This document shows, one piece after another, positions 1 through 10,230 of a DNA stretch of 64,000 nucleotides (position 1 is its first letter; each line of letters opens with the position of its first letter). The notes beneath the pieces were generated by a model. The model was given only the letters and a program-made list of their open reading frames with translations. It was not told the origin of the DNA and searched no databases. This DNA is from Nectonema munidae (lineage: Eukaryota > Nematomorpha > Nectonematoida > Nectonematidae): positions 1,860,001-1,924,000 of the forward strand of contig JAUIRK010000673.1 of the NCBI GenBank assembly GCA_030549495.1. The letters are read 5' to 3'. The position numbers and the translations under genes were made by a program.

Positions 1-970
1 GACGTTAATTGAGAACGACCCCTAATTGCATTTGTTGATAGTTAGTTATAATAACCAAAATATGCAATTTATTACAGAACAAAAAATTATAAAAATTAAA
101 GTATATAAATTTTAAAGAAAAACTTTTTTAGCTTTTCTTTTATGTAAAGGTTTTAAATCATCCCGAATTTTCAAAATCTATCTCTGTATGAGTATAATCT
201 AACAGTTCAAAACAAAGCTTTGTTTAAACTCAGAAAGTATTTCCATAAAAGCAAGTACTCTCTTGGAAAAGTCTTTTCTCTACAATCTACAAACACAAAT
301 AATCACCTTTATTAAAACTTAAAGGATATTACGTTACAGCACGAATTCACATAGGTATCAACTCTATCAACAATGAGTTTTGAAGTGAGTGCGTCGTAAT
401 CAACTGGCCTAGTTTTGCTTCGTTTGGTAAAATGTTTGACTTCAAACACGCAAATAACCATAATTTTTTTAATTTTCATATCTCAAAACGTCCTCTTAGT
501 AGTATGACAGGTTTTATGTAAATTTTAAAATATTTTATCGATTTTAGAGAATCAAATTAATTTTTAGTTATATTATAATATTTAACTCGGCAATGAAAAA
601 GGATTTTGTTAATCAAAATGAGTGTTAATGAGTAACATTGAAAAATGATATCTTAAAAATGGTGTGCAGATCAAATGTCGAAAATTTAGAAGGTTTGACG
701 AAATGTCATTCGAAAAAAATTTAAAAAGTTAAAAGAAACGTTGTTTCCGTAAATTTTTTATTTTTTTCCGTCTTCATTGTTTCACAACAAGGAAGTTGTA
801 AGCATTTGTGATGGACATATGGTCATCAAACCTTCAAAAATATATGCACTGAATATTTCATCGTTTTGCTTTGTTTTTTATGCTTCCTGAGACAAAAAAT
901 TTGGCAAAACCGGATTCTGTGTTTAATATACTCTTCAAAGCGTGTTCTAATTGAAAATATATTTGTTTAG
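1..970. other. AT-rich stretch, nothing recognised
   Basis: No convincing exon, repeat or RNA is seen on either strand. If the exon candidate starting at 971 is real, this is its upstream intron. Confidence 0.5.
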
Positions 971-1121
971 TTTTTCGCAAAGTTTATCCTCGAACAACTT
1001 GATATACTCTATAAACACACCTAACTTGGAGACTTTTTTAAAAGAAAAGACTTCCTTTTCTGATGGCGGTGGCAGCTCTCAACACTTCAAGCATTTCCTC
1101 CTTGAAGTTTTGCGCTATCAA
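971..1121 (+). CDS. candidate internal exon of an unidentified host gene (exon a)
   Basis: An open stretch follows an acceptor (ttgtttag) and ends at CAA|gttcga. It encodes about 50 residues that contain a Gly/Ser-rich turn (SDGGGSSQH) and end in LLEVLRYQ. The exon starts needing two bases from upstream and ends on a codon boundary. The next candidate exon at 2940 starts on a codon boundary, so the two can be joined in frame. GC content is higher than in the flanks, as in other exons here. I do not recognise the protein. It is the weakest of the three linked exons and could be a chance open frame in intron. Confidence 0.3.
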
Positions 1122-1879
1122 GTTCGATTTTTTTCTTTTTTTTCTTCATTTGAAGATATCCTAAACAATAGCTCTTGAAATTTTATTTTCAGATATATTT
1201 TTTGGATAAGTATTGATACTTTGTCCTATAAAATTATTATAAACTACATGAATCCATTCAACGGAAAAAGAAACAGTCGTTAATATTTTTAAGTTTTTTA
1301 CGATAAAAATGCCACAAAATCAATTTTTTGGTAAGGACAATGAATAATTTTAGATGCTAATAAGTACATATGTGCTTAAGTTAAGCTTTTGTCAATTATC
1401 AATAATTGATATATAACATCTTGCGTTGTTATGTAACAATTACATAAGAAAAAGTAAGCAAGTTCAAATTCTGATTGTTTCAGAAAACGGTGGAAGCATT
1501 GAACCATATTATTCGCGATAACTTTACAGACCTTTAAATATAACGCAACATTATAATTATTTGTCGCCAAAAATGTCGTGATTCCTTCTGATGTCTAGTT
1601 ATCATTCGCTGTAAAAGTTTTAACTTTCATTTAAATACTAGTATTTAAAAAAAGTTCTTTCTTTTCTATTTTTTACCCCCTTAAAATTTGACTCAAAATG
1701 ATTTTCTTCAACATAATAGCAGAAAGGATTTTATTATCTGAAAGTAAAAATATTTTCAAATTTCGGATTAAAAATCCTTTAACAGGTTGAAAAAAAAATA
1801 TATACTAAAATATAAGGACAATATCATAGAATAAAAGATCCAAGAAAAATATATAAATATTTCAATTCGTTTCTTTCGG
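1122..1879. other. AT-rich stretch, probable intron
   Basis: No coding or repeat structure that I can support. Short open frames on the minus strand around 1376-1570 have AT-driven composition and no family resemblance. Confidence 0.45.
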
Positions 1880-2275
1880 AACCGGACCCTGAAATAAATT
1901 TATATGACCCGCGATGTAAATTTATCCGGCCCAAAATCTATAAAAGATCCGATTTCCAAATGTAATAAAAGTAAAATAATTTCCCTTTATAATTGTGGAT
2001 GCGGAGCATCCTATGTGGGAAGAATATCTAAAAGATTAAGCGAACGTATTGAAGAACACTTCAAAAATAAAAGTGATGTCTTCGATTGACAGGCATTTGA
2101 ACTCTAATCTTGAAAGTCAAATGACATTAAAAATTTTGGTGTTTTATATCAATATAAAAATGATATTGAAATGAAAATTTGGGAATCACTATATGGTAAA
2201 CAAAAAAGTCCTATTTTATGCGAACAAAAAGAAGTGTTATTTAATTTGAAATTGTTTTTTGGATAGGTCTTAGAG
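1880..2275 (+). pseudogene. Penelope-like retroelement, GIY-YIG endonuclease remnant
   Basis: The frame at 1904-2089 encodes a GIY-YIG-type nuclease core: LYNCGCGASYVGR followed by LSERIEEHF. This is the Y-x-C-x-C-G-x-Y-V-G and R-x-x-E-H pattern found in the endonuclease of EN+ Penelope-like elements, which nicks target DNA during retrotransposition. A stop at about 2087 interrupts it. Similar coding continues in another frame to about 2265 (KIWESLYGKQKSPILCEQKE), so the copy is frameshifted and dead. No Penelope reverse transcriptase is visible upstream, so this is a 5'-truncated 3' end. A free-standing GIY-YIG gene is less likely because of the decay. Confidence 0.6.
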
Positions 2276-2399
2276 AAAGCGTAAGGTAAGTTTAGGTCTT
2301 GGCAGTGTTTTTTTGAATAGGAATTCATTTTTATCGTGTTTTGTGTATATGTAAGTATACATAAATATTAATATCTCATTATGTTTTTGTTTTTCTCTG

Positions 2400-2462
2400 T
2401 ATTTACCTGATGAGAATTGATGGAAGGATATCTTTCAAATAAAGTTATATCTCGTTTGAAAT
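2400..2462 (+). other. possible 3' terminal region of the Penelope-like element (ribozyme-like CTGATGA)
   Basis: CTGATGA occurs at 2408, followed by GGAAGG and then AATAAAG at about 2438. Penelope-like elements often carry a hammerhead ribozyme with CUGAUGA and GAAA boxes in their terminal repeats. Here the second box is GAAG and stem II does not pair well. At best it is a decayed hammerhead, and it may be chance. Confidence 0.2.
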
Positions 2463-2939
2463 TTTTATTTTTATATTTTTCTTGTTTTTTATTCTCTGAT
2501 GTTGTCGTCATATTCTAGTTATGTAGTATATATTTTCTTTTCTACCTGTTGAAGTATTTATATTCCGAAAATATGCGAATATTCCTAATTTTCTGTTAAC
2601 AAATTATCCTTACTACTATAAAAAATTTATAGTGATTTAAAAAAAATGGATTCATTCTTTTGAGAAAAAATGTTAAAAATCGTTTCTAAAAAACTTGAAT
2701 CTCACTCAATTTTTAATTAAATATCCTTTTTAATCCAATTAAAGTTTATTTTTTACAATAAATATGTACATAAATATATATGAATAAAAAATAACATTTT
2801 TATAATGAACTTTTTTAATACTAATTAATTTTGTATAAAATTGTCTTTACGGTCATTTTTTTCGGTCACCCTTTTACAGCCTAAATCCTAGCTTGCTGTC
2901 AAAAATCGTCTTAAAAATGATACTTGCTTTTTCTTTTAG

Positions 2940-3163
2940 GTCAAATTTTCGGAAACATCAATGCTCCCTGTGTTAGCCAAGTTTGTTTGCAAAGATGAGA
3001 AATGGTTTTCGCAAAGTCTTCTCGAAGTCTGCATCTTCTACAAATTCAACCCCACTTTCCCTTCCAAATTATCCACGTTGTCCATCAGCATCACCCTTCA
3101 AAGTGAAGAAAATGAAGAGGCCATTTCTAATGCCACCATCCGAACCAAACCAAACTCCACATG
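2940..3163 (+). CDS. candidate internal exon of an unidentified host gene (exon b)
   Basis: An open frame of 74 codons plus two bases lies between a good acceptor (ttcttttag) and a donor (CATG|gtactt). Its GC content is clearly above the AT-rich flanks. It encodes VKFSETSMLPVLAKFVCKDE, then SLLEVCIFYKFNP, then KLSTLSISITLQS. This alternation of hydrophobic and polar residues looks like a beta-sandwich; I had a weak impression of the Gryzun/TRAPP-subunit type but cannot defend a name. It ends in phase 2 (TG|), which fits the phase of the exon at 8325 to give Trp. A second frame from 2983 is also open but does not splice in frame to 8325. Confidence 0.45.
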
Positions 3164-3300
3164 GTACTTTGCCAGTCTTTCACACTTATATAATACGCCG
3201 TTTAGTATTTTTAATTGTACTAAACAACTTTTTGTAGCTTTTTTGTTGAAATTTTTTTTTTAATTTTTACTTTAAAAAATATTTTTATTCAAGTATAAAA

Positions 3301-5190
3301 ATGACTTTTAAAAATAAAATATCCTCAGAAAAAGCAAATTTAGCTTCTCCTGCATGGACAAATAATTTAAAAAGAAAAACAAAACGATGTTTAAACATTC
3401 CCGAAATCAAAGAAGAACTTGATTTGATGTGTAAGCTTCCTCTAAATAAGAATATTGTTGGAAGATTTTTACGACTTTTTGATCAAATAAAAAGTAAATC
3501 TAATCGAGTAAAGAAAATTTTAGAAGAATTATCAAATCTTTGGTTGAAGTTTAATTTTCCCTATATATCTAAGCAACAAGTTTCAAAAATAAATAAATTA
3601 ATAGAAAAATTTGAAAATTACCAAAAAAGACATAATCAAGAGTATGAAAAAATCTCTTTTCTGCTTTTGATATAACTAAACAAACTGGCGTGTGGCTCTG
3701 TAAAACAGACAGATTTTTACTTACAGCAAATTTATTCTAAAGGGCAAATTGGATATACAAAAAAAAATTGCGCCTTTGTCTGAAATCCATCCTTCTAAAC
3801 GAATAAAGAAAACTTCTTCATCAGTGGACCTTCAACCTTATAATTTTAATGATACAGATGCAGAAGAATCCGATACAGATTCATGTTTTGAAGAGAAACT
3901 TGTTTCTTTTAAAAAATATCAAACAACCAAGACTGCAGTCAAATTATGTTCAGAAGTAAATTTATCCACAAGAAAAACCGCCATTGTTTTGAAGAATTTG
4001 TTTGATCAGGGGATGAATGTTTCCACACCATCGCAAGCAGGCATATGGCGTCAGTTGATAAAAACTTCATTGAAAATTAAAAACAAACTTTCTTGTTTTA
4101 TTAACCCATTTACGGCAAATGTTCCTATTTTGGAACATAAATAATTTCATCTTCGTCTGCTTTTTTCAATGACTTTGAATATAAATCGTCTGCGTTTTTT
4201 TAGATATCGTCTGCTTTACTTGGCCTTAAATGGGTTAATAATGAAAAATTTTGTCTGCACTTTGATGGCAAGAAAATAAAAAATCAAGAGTATCAAGTGG
4301 TTTGTTTAGTCAATCCACAAAGAAATCTTTACCTTGGCATTCTTTCTTGTAAGACAGGATCTGCTGAAAACATATTTGCTGCTTTGAAATCTCTTCTCGA
4401 TGAATATGATGCGTGGAAAAGCGTTGTTATGATTATTTCTGACACAACAGCTGTAAATACTCGCTGAAAAAATGCCTTGGTGGCTAAAATTCTTAATCAC
4501 TTCGAAAGAAAACAACTTGACAAACCGCAATTTATTGGATGCCAACATCACATACTGGATTTAATCTTGCGGCATTTTCTTCATTTTTTATATGAAGAAA
4601 AATCTCAATCTCCAAATCTTCCTTATGATTATGTTAAAGAAATTTTAGAGGATTATGAAGAATTACAAAAAAACTCTTTAGGAGAAAAGGGCCTTCCCAT
4701 TAAAGAAAATCTTGGCTGGAGAGACGACCTTAAGTTTCTCTTTGAACCATGTCAAGCATACAATTTTTATAATAAAAAAAGCGTTTGGCCTTCTATTAAA
4801 TGGGAAAAATTACCGTGCATTCACAACCCAAGATGGAATTCCAAGGTAATATTAACTTTAATAGCCTCCTTTTTGCTTCCAAAATGGAGAAACCAGCTAA
4901 AAATTGCTTGTACTTTCATAGCTAATGCATGAAAAAAAGCATGGTTTTCAAATCAATTATATTCTAGAGAAATATATGATAGTCTTCAAGTTTGTCTCAT
5001 TGAACTAAAATGCCCAAAAGCTTTAAAAAGTTTCAACACGCATTGGGTGACTGCTGACTCAATTCTTGAAGTTCCTCGTACAAATATCTTAGCAGAGAGA
5101 GCAATGAAGGTGATGGAAGAGGTCTACAATGCCTGTAAAAGTGACAAATATCTATCTCAAAAGTTCATAGCGTGTAACAAAATAATTTAG
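3301..5190 (+). pseudogene. transposase-like gene, family 1, copy 1 (hAT-like signatures), broken
   Basis: Coding pieces at 3301-3675, 3749-4100, 4239-4467, 4477-4932 and 4933-5190 belong to one protein. Visible signatures are GILSCKTGSAENIF, VVMIISDTTA (candidate catalytic Asp), FIGCQHHILDLILRH, NPRWNSK, FLLPKWR and a C-terminal TNILAERAMKVM. These resemble the hAT transposase layout (Asp, C-x-x-H, R-W, and a C-terminal ERxxS-like dimerisation block), but the family is divergent and I cannot name it. In-frame stops occur near 4465 and 4930. A 138-bp TTAA MITE sits at 4101-4238, and coding resumes in frame beyond it. The second copy is at 38.3-40.2 kb on the minus strand. Confidence 0.65.
4101..4238. 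mobile_element. piggyBac-like TTAA MITE, family A, copy 1
   Basis: It is bounded by TTAA on both sides (4101-4104 and 4235-4238). The terminal inverted repeat begins CCCATTTACGGC on the left and ends GCCTTAAATGGG on the right. TTAA target duplication plus CCC ends are the hallmarks of piggyBac elements. The inside holds three copies of the octamer TCGTCTGC or close variants. It is inserted inside the coding region of the family 1 transposase: the frame reads through cleanly when one TTAA is counted. It is too short to encode anything. Confidence 0.85.
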
Positions 5191-5633
5191 TCGTAATTTC
5201 AAATAAATCTTTTTCCATGTTTTTTCTTTGAAGTATTAAAACTTTCAATTCACGATGCGCGTAATCTTTTTTTTAAATTCAACAGAATAAAAATAATTTT
5301 ATCAAATAAAAAGTAAAATTTCATCTTTTTTTTGATACAGGTTTTTAATTTTACAAAATGTCATAACCCTAATGCACAGTAACTGTTCTCAACTGTCAAG
5401 CTAATCTATAGAGAAGTTCTCATAATTTTATTTCATACAAATGGATTAGGTGTAAACTCTTCTTGAGGCATGGACTTGTCAAAGTCATATCTTCTTCTAA
5501 ATTAGACTTCTGCCATTATGCTTTGAAAACTAGGAAATATATAATTACAGAAAAATATAAAGTAAATGATCGCGATTTAAAGGTTTGGTGTTGATAAAAT
5601 GCTTTTGGAGAGGCAAAAATTTCCTAATTTAAA
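5191..5633. other. AT-rich stretch, nothing recognised
   Basis: No supported gene or repeat between the family 1 transposase remnant and the pogo-like element. Confidence 0.45.
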
Positions 5634-7065
5634 TACCATATTTCCTCGAAAAAACACAATCAATTATCAATTTAAACATGTCAAACATTTAACTAAAAGT
5701 ATTTATTTACAAAAAAAATAGATTATAGGAAGTTTTCATTTTCATTACTTTTTTAAACAACAATGCCTTCATCATCATCGTCACCTTAATATTCTCTTCA
5801 ATATGTAGAGCAACATCAAGGAATTCAGATCGCCATTGCTGTCAGTGAATTTTGAAGTTTTTTAAAGTTTATCTCGCTCGGCACAAGAGTCTTCCATTCT
5901 TAATGACATTGATCATGTTGTCCTCAGAGGAGTCGAAATCATTTGATAAACCACACACTGAAGAAGTCTTCATCCATACAAACAACACCATATACTTTGG
6001 CTAGTTTCCTATCCTTGCGAACACCTTTGAACACAATCACTGCAGGAAGTTTGGTGCAATTAGCTTTGCCTGCCAAGCTTTGTTCATTTCCAGCAACTTT
6101 TTCATTTCCAGTGGTGTTTATTGGATTAGACTTTGTTCCAACTAAATCAACTATGGTATATGCCGCATGTTAAACCAGATTGGAGTCTCATCCATTGCAA
6201 CATCTTTGCTGGATTAAAAATTGAACATCAAACACAGGGATCTGACAAAGAGGAAATAAGACATCAAGTTTGGAGTCACCATATCACTAACTTTTTGGGC
6301 CAGTGTATTGCGACTTCTCAACGCAATATTGTGGCATTTAAAGGATTTTTGAAGCCAACTTCTACTTGCTACAAACTGTTTTTCATGAAACAGTCAAAGA
6401 CCTTTCCTTACACCGTAGCATATGATCTCTTGCAGTCATTCATCTTCAATCCAGTTAACCAGTTTTACCTCAAGAGTGTCACTTATGAATTTTCTATCAT
6501 CTCCTTTTAACTTGAGACACTTGTTTTTATTGAAGCTTCTTTTCTTGTTTACCCCATTCTTTAATACGTTCAGAGTCAAATTGAAACTTTCTTGCAACTG
6601 CTTATTTTGAGTTTTCAGCGTTGAACCACTGCTCAGCTTCTAGCTTCTGCATCTCTCTCTTTCTACTGCCAGAGGTTAAAGTACCGCTATCTACCATTAT
6701 GTTCCCAGGCCCGGCTTTTTTTCGAGGAAACACGATGAGTAAGTCATCTGTAATACTTGTTGAACTAAAAAACAATTCACACTTTTAAGTCTTATATTGA
6801 AGGCAGTATTTAACACTCTAACATTCGGCTTTTTCAGTTTGTCATGGTTTGGTATGTAAATTACATTTACCACCGCCAAAGATAATAATGATATAAGAAC
6901 TTAATGCTAGTGACAAATATGTTTGCTTGTCCGTATGTATATATGCCTCTATTATCGGTTGCGGACGCTCTTTTGAAACCAGGATTTCTTTTTTAGGAAG
7001 GACACTCCCGGCGCTTTTTCTAGGCAATCATTTTAAGAGACATCCTTTTTTGAGGAAATGCGGTA
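5634..7065 (-). mobile_element. pogo-like (Tc1/mariner superfamily) DNA transposon, degenerate
   Basis: Terminal inverted repeats: the left end reads TACCATATTTCCTCGAAAAA and the right end, reverse-complemented, reads TACCGCATTTCCTCAAAAAA. TA at both ends fits the TA target of this superfamily. The length is about 1.43 kb. A decayed pogo/Tigger-type transposase runs on the minus strand between the ends. An extra partial copy of the repeat (TTTTTTCGAGGAAACACG) lies at about 6716, just upstream of the transposase start. Confidence 0.65.
5750..6696 (-). pseudogene. pogo/Tigger-like transposase remnant
   Basis: Read on the minus strand from about 6696, the pieces include a helix-turn-helix-like start (ARKFQFDSERIKEWGKQEKKL), a DDE-type block around VAMDE (about 6190), VDLVGTKSNPINTTGNEKVA, NCTKLPAVIVFKGVRKDRKL and KVYGVVCMDEDFF. 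The order matches transposases of the pogo/Tigger group, in which the conserved MDET aspartate is the first catalytic residue. Several stops and frame changes show that it is inactive. Open frames on the plus strand at 5943-6510 are shadows of this gene. Confidence 0.65.
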
Positions 7066-7595
7066 ATCGAAATTAAGATTGTTTGAAAAATAATATAACA
7101 ATTGACAGTTGTTTGGATATTGAAAAACGACAATCTTAGGTCAAGACAGCTTTGCAGTTTAACGTTTAAAATATGGTCTTACAACTGACATGTCAAAGCT
7201 TTAAGCCATTCAGGTTTTGTTAGTCGTATAATATCAATAGAGTATTAATTTAAAAAAAAAGCAAATTAGTATTTTTGCTTTTGGTTCTAGGAAAAACTTC
7301 CCCGTGAAAAAACGGCTGGAAAATAATTCCTAGTAATTTGCCACCATAAAAATCTTAGATCCAGAAAAACTTGGGAATATTTTCTGGGAAATACCAATGT
7401 TGTTTTTCTTTCACAATAAGTGAAAGTTTGAAAGCATACTTCGCAACCTGCAAAAACAAAACCAGTGTTTTTTCATCTACCACGAAGCCTCCTTCCATAT
7501 CTCCAGTTTAAAGCGTTGATACTTTATTCTATATAATTCACATTTCAAATTGGATGAAAATTAGAAACGTTAACTTTTTATCGGGAAATGCTCAG
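7066..7595. other. AT-rich stretch, nothing recognised
   Basis: No supported feature between the pogo-like element and the second TTAA MITE. Confidence 0.4.
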
Positions 7596-7733
7596 TTAAC
7601 CCATTTACGGCCAATGTTCCTCTTTTGGAACATAAGTAATTTCATCTTCGTCTGCTTTTTTCAATGACTTTGAATATAAATCGTCTGCGTTTTTTTAGAT
7701 ATCGTCTGCTTTGCTTGGCCTTAAATGGGTTAA
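7596..7733. mobile_element. piggyBac-like TTAA MITE, family A, copy 2
   Basis: It has the same length (138 bp) as the copy at 4101 and is nearly identical in sequence. TTAA sits at both ends (7596-7599, 7730-7733) with CCCATTTACGGCC on the left and GGCCTTAAATGGG on the right, which pair better than in copy 1. Three TCGTCTG motifs are present inside. The close similarity suggests that copies 1 and 2 are young relative to the copy at 22776. Confidence 0.85.
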
Positions 7734-8324
7734 CACAATGGCTTACATTAATTATTATTATATGTCCGCCTGTATAAATGCAATCATTAAAATCTTCCTC
7801 TCCATTTTCTTTCATACTGACGGTTTTTGCTATACTCTTTTATTCTGATCATAAATTTTTTATAAAAAAATACGTTTTCTACCTATTATAAATCTTTCCC
7901 ATTCTTTTTCCCTATTGCTCCGTGCCAAATAATTTTTTTCAATACCAATGAATATATTTTAATTAAGCATTTCATTTACTAAAAAAGAACCAGATCTTAA
8001 TCTTACTTTTTTTTTAAACAAAAATTTGAAAACGAAATCAAAAATCAAGGAGTTTTCATGTTTTCTACTTCTAAAATTAATATTTTTTAGTAATTTTCCA
8101 TTATTGCCATTATAAGGTTTTCATTATTTTGAATTTTTAGGTTTAGTAGTTAGATATTTAGTTGTTAGTATTTAGCCGGTTATTAACTTTTTCCGCATTA
8201 TTTTAATCGACATGTTTAATTAGTAATAACTTCTTTGTAACCAATTTTAATTTAGTTCAATTTTCTAGACACCAAATATCAAGTGTGTAGGAATTAGAGT
8301 AATAGTAAATTTTCAATTTTTCAG
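7734..8324. other. AT-rich stretch, probable intron
   Basis: Nothing identifiable. It ends in a clean polypyrimidine tract and acceptor (tttttcag) before the exon at 8325. Confidence 0.45.
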
Positions 8325-8599
8325 GGATGCCGCGAAAAAGACGATAACTTGGTCTCTACTTCCACACTCATCACCGCCTGATTGTTCTTCACCTGACTCT
8401 GGTGTTTTGAAAGCATTGATTAAATGTGATAACCAATGCAGCAATACCCCAAATTCCCCTCAAATGCGCTTGTTACCCAAACCCAAGGCCTTTTCCTCCA
8501 TTTCCTTCACCTCAAAGGACGCCTCTCTGTCGCAGTGTGATGTTATCCTTCTTTCCAAGAAGTACCGTCTTTCAATCCTGAAAAAACGAATCATTTCAG
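8325..8599 (+). CDS. candidate internal exon of an unidentified host gene (exon c)
   Basis: This frame is open through 275 bases between acceptor tttttcag and donor TCAG|gtacca, with GC content near one half in an AT-rich setting. The start phase takes the two bases left by exon b (TG+G, Trp), so b and c join without a stop. The product is Ser/Pro-rich at first (SLLPHSSPPDCSSPDSG), then SPQMRLLPKPKAFSSISF, then CDVILLSKKYRLSILKKRI. No family was recognised. The downstream exon was not found before the minus-strand gene at 12.6 kb, so the gene may end nearby or have been missed. Confidence 0.45.
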
Positions 8600-8740
8600 G
8601 TACCATATTATGACAGATTTTCTTTTTCCATTTTTGAATAATATTCTCATGGAAATTTAATTTATTTAATATCTCGCACACCAAAAGTGCTCACATTCAT
8701 AAAGTAAAATTGTGAAAAGTAAAACAGACGGGTGAAAGTG

Positions 8741-8880
8741 GAGCGTGAGTAAGGTTGGTCAGGTACTGGGTTTCGATAACTCAAGGTCTTGGGTTCGATC
8801 CCGCATCACGCCTACTTTCTCATAGTTCGATAGAAGCGGCGCAAATTGCGCCTTCTCGATGAAAACACCACACAAAAAAA
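8741..8880 (+). repeat. tRNA-derived SINE, copy 1
   Basis: A tRNA-like head has an A-box-like GTAAGGTTGGTCAGGTACTGG and a perfect RNA polymerase III B box, GGTTCGATCCC. It is followed by a body shared with other copies (GATAGAAGCGGCGCAAATTG, CTTCTCGATGAAAACAC). Other copies are at 29561, 35160, 51297 (minus) and, degraded, at 9125 and 42165. The body shared by all copies marks it as a SINE and not a functional tRNA gene. Confidence 0.75.
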
Positions 8881-9124
8881 ACTCGAAAAAATGTCTTAGA
8901 TATTAAACTAAGAAAAAAGAGAAAGCTTGAAGCGATTGTGGGTGCCCTGAAAAAGCCCCAAAAGTTATTAAATTATACATAAGATTAGTTCAGCGTAACC
9001 TGATGACGTGTATCTGGCGGCACAAAATAAATCATGTGTTAGAGGGAAGTAGAAAACAAAGTGAAGGTCGCTTTTACCTGCAAAACGAGTTATAATAACG
9101 AGTTCTGTGCTACATTGATAGGTC
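8881..9124. other. unassigned stretch between SINE copies
   Basis: Slightly less AT-rich than its surroundings. It contains no frame or structure that I can support. Confidence 0.3.
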
Positions 9125-9195
9125 GTGAGTAGGGTTATCTAAATGCTCTAATTTAATAGATCTTGTGTTTTAATCCAGCGCTAAACATTCATATC
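9125..9195 (+). repeat. degraded tRNA-derived SINE fragment
   Basis: GTCGTGAGTAGGGTTATCTA and the following bases match the tRNA-like head of the SINE at 8741 and 35160. The B box is mutated (GTTTTAATCC). Confidence 0.45.
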
Positions 9196-9577
9196 GGAAT
9201 TGATTTTTGAAGTATTAAAAAATAATTTTTTACGTATAAAGAAAAAAATAGTTTAATTTTTGTCAGGATACGTGTTTGCCCTTCTTTGATTGTAGTTGTT
9301 GATGAGGGTTGGCGTTAAATTTATTAAGTTTTTAAGCATTTTGGGTCGGTGTCGGGATTTTTGTAAGTACTAAAAGTTGGAATGGGAGTCCGAGTCTAAT
9401 ATTTTGCATTCGACTCGCCAAATCAGGGTTCTGCATAGTTGGTGCAATGTATAACATTTGATCTAGTCATTGTTGAAAAAATTTATCAATAGGTTTTTAT
9501 TGTGATTTGTTTGGTTCGCTTGGTTGTTTATGTAGATATTTATTCATACAAGATAAGTTTCTCTTTCTTGAATTTTG

Positions 9578-9595
9578 TTGTTGTTGTTGTTGTTA
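9578..9595. repeat. (GTT)n microsatellite
   Basis: Six uninterrupted GTT units. Confidence 0.8.
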
Positions 9596-9889
9596 GCCTC
9601 TAGGTTTCACTATCTTGTTATTAGTGTAATCTATCAGTTCAAAAAAACAGAATATTTATTTGAACCGAGAAAGTATTTCCATCGCTGGAAAATACTCACA
9701 CGGAAAAATATAGAATTTTTGTTACACTTTGGCAGCACAAGCGGTTAGTAAGTGTCTTTTCAGCCAATCTACATAAAAGCCACCGTTAGGTACTTCTGTT
9801 CTTATGTGTAAGCTTTCACTTATGAATTTGTTGTATAAAAATATAAGTTTTAATCCAAGCTTTAGCCATATAGTTTCCCCACTTAACAA

Positions 9890-10230
9890 GTAAGTTAACT
9901 GCCTCGCATGGCTTGGACCATAAATGAATGGGTTTAAGTGTTGTATGGATGTGTGGGCAGTTGAAGAGATGGTGTGTGTTGCCTATGTGTTATTGCAAAG
10001 TGGACAGCGCAGATTCGTATGTATTTTGGATCGCCTTTATGAAGATACTCAGAAAGTAACGGTGATTTGTTAGCTCTAAGTTTTGCAAGTGTGTGCCTTG
10101 TTTTGATGGGCAGTGTTTGTTCTGATGTATTAATTTTTGGTGGACAAATGTTTATGACTTTATTAGGTGTAAGGGTAGAAAGATAGTTGTCACTGCTTGT
10201 GTGTGCATTATTTTATTGACCCTTGTCTGA
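9890..10230 (-). pseudogene. LINE 3' coding fragment (Jockey/I-like C-terminus)
   Basis: The minus strand encodes KTRHTLAKLRANKSPLLSEY followed by LHKGDPKYIRICAVH. This matches the C-terminal region after the RNase H domain in Jockey/I-type non-LTR retrotransposons, usually T-x-x-Q-L-R-(S/T)-G-H-x-x-L-x-x-Y-L and a zinc-knuckle-like Cys/His stretch. Stops follow downstream, and the 5' part of the element is missing. It is an old truncated insertion. Confidence 0.6.

Noticed and set aside
2983-3237. Second open frame (MRNGFRKVFSKS...) across exon b
   Set aside because: Joined to the exon at 8325 it meets a stop after a few codons, while the other frame joins cleanly. It is kept only as an alternative.
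5943-6510. Plus-strand open frames across the pogo-like element
   Set aside because: They are antisense shadows of the minus-strand transposase, whose motifs are recognisable.
8998-9030. CTGATGACGTGTATCTGG as a hammerhead ribozyme
   Set aside because: There is no GAAA box or pairing stems at the needed distance.
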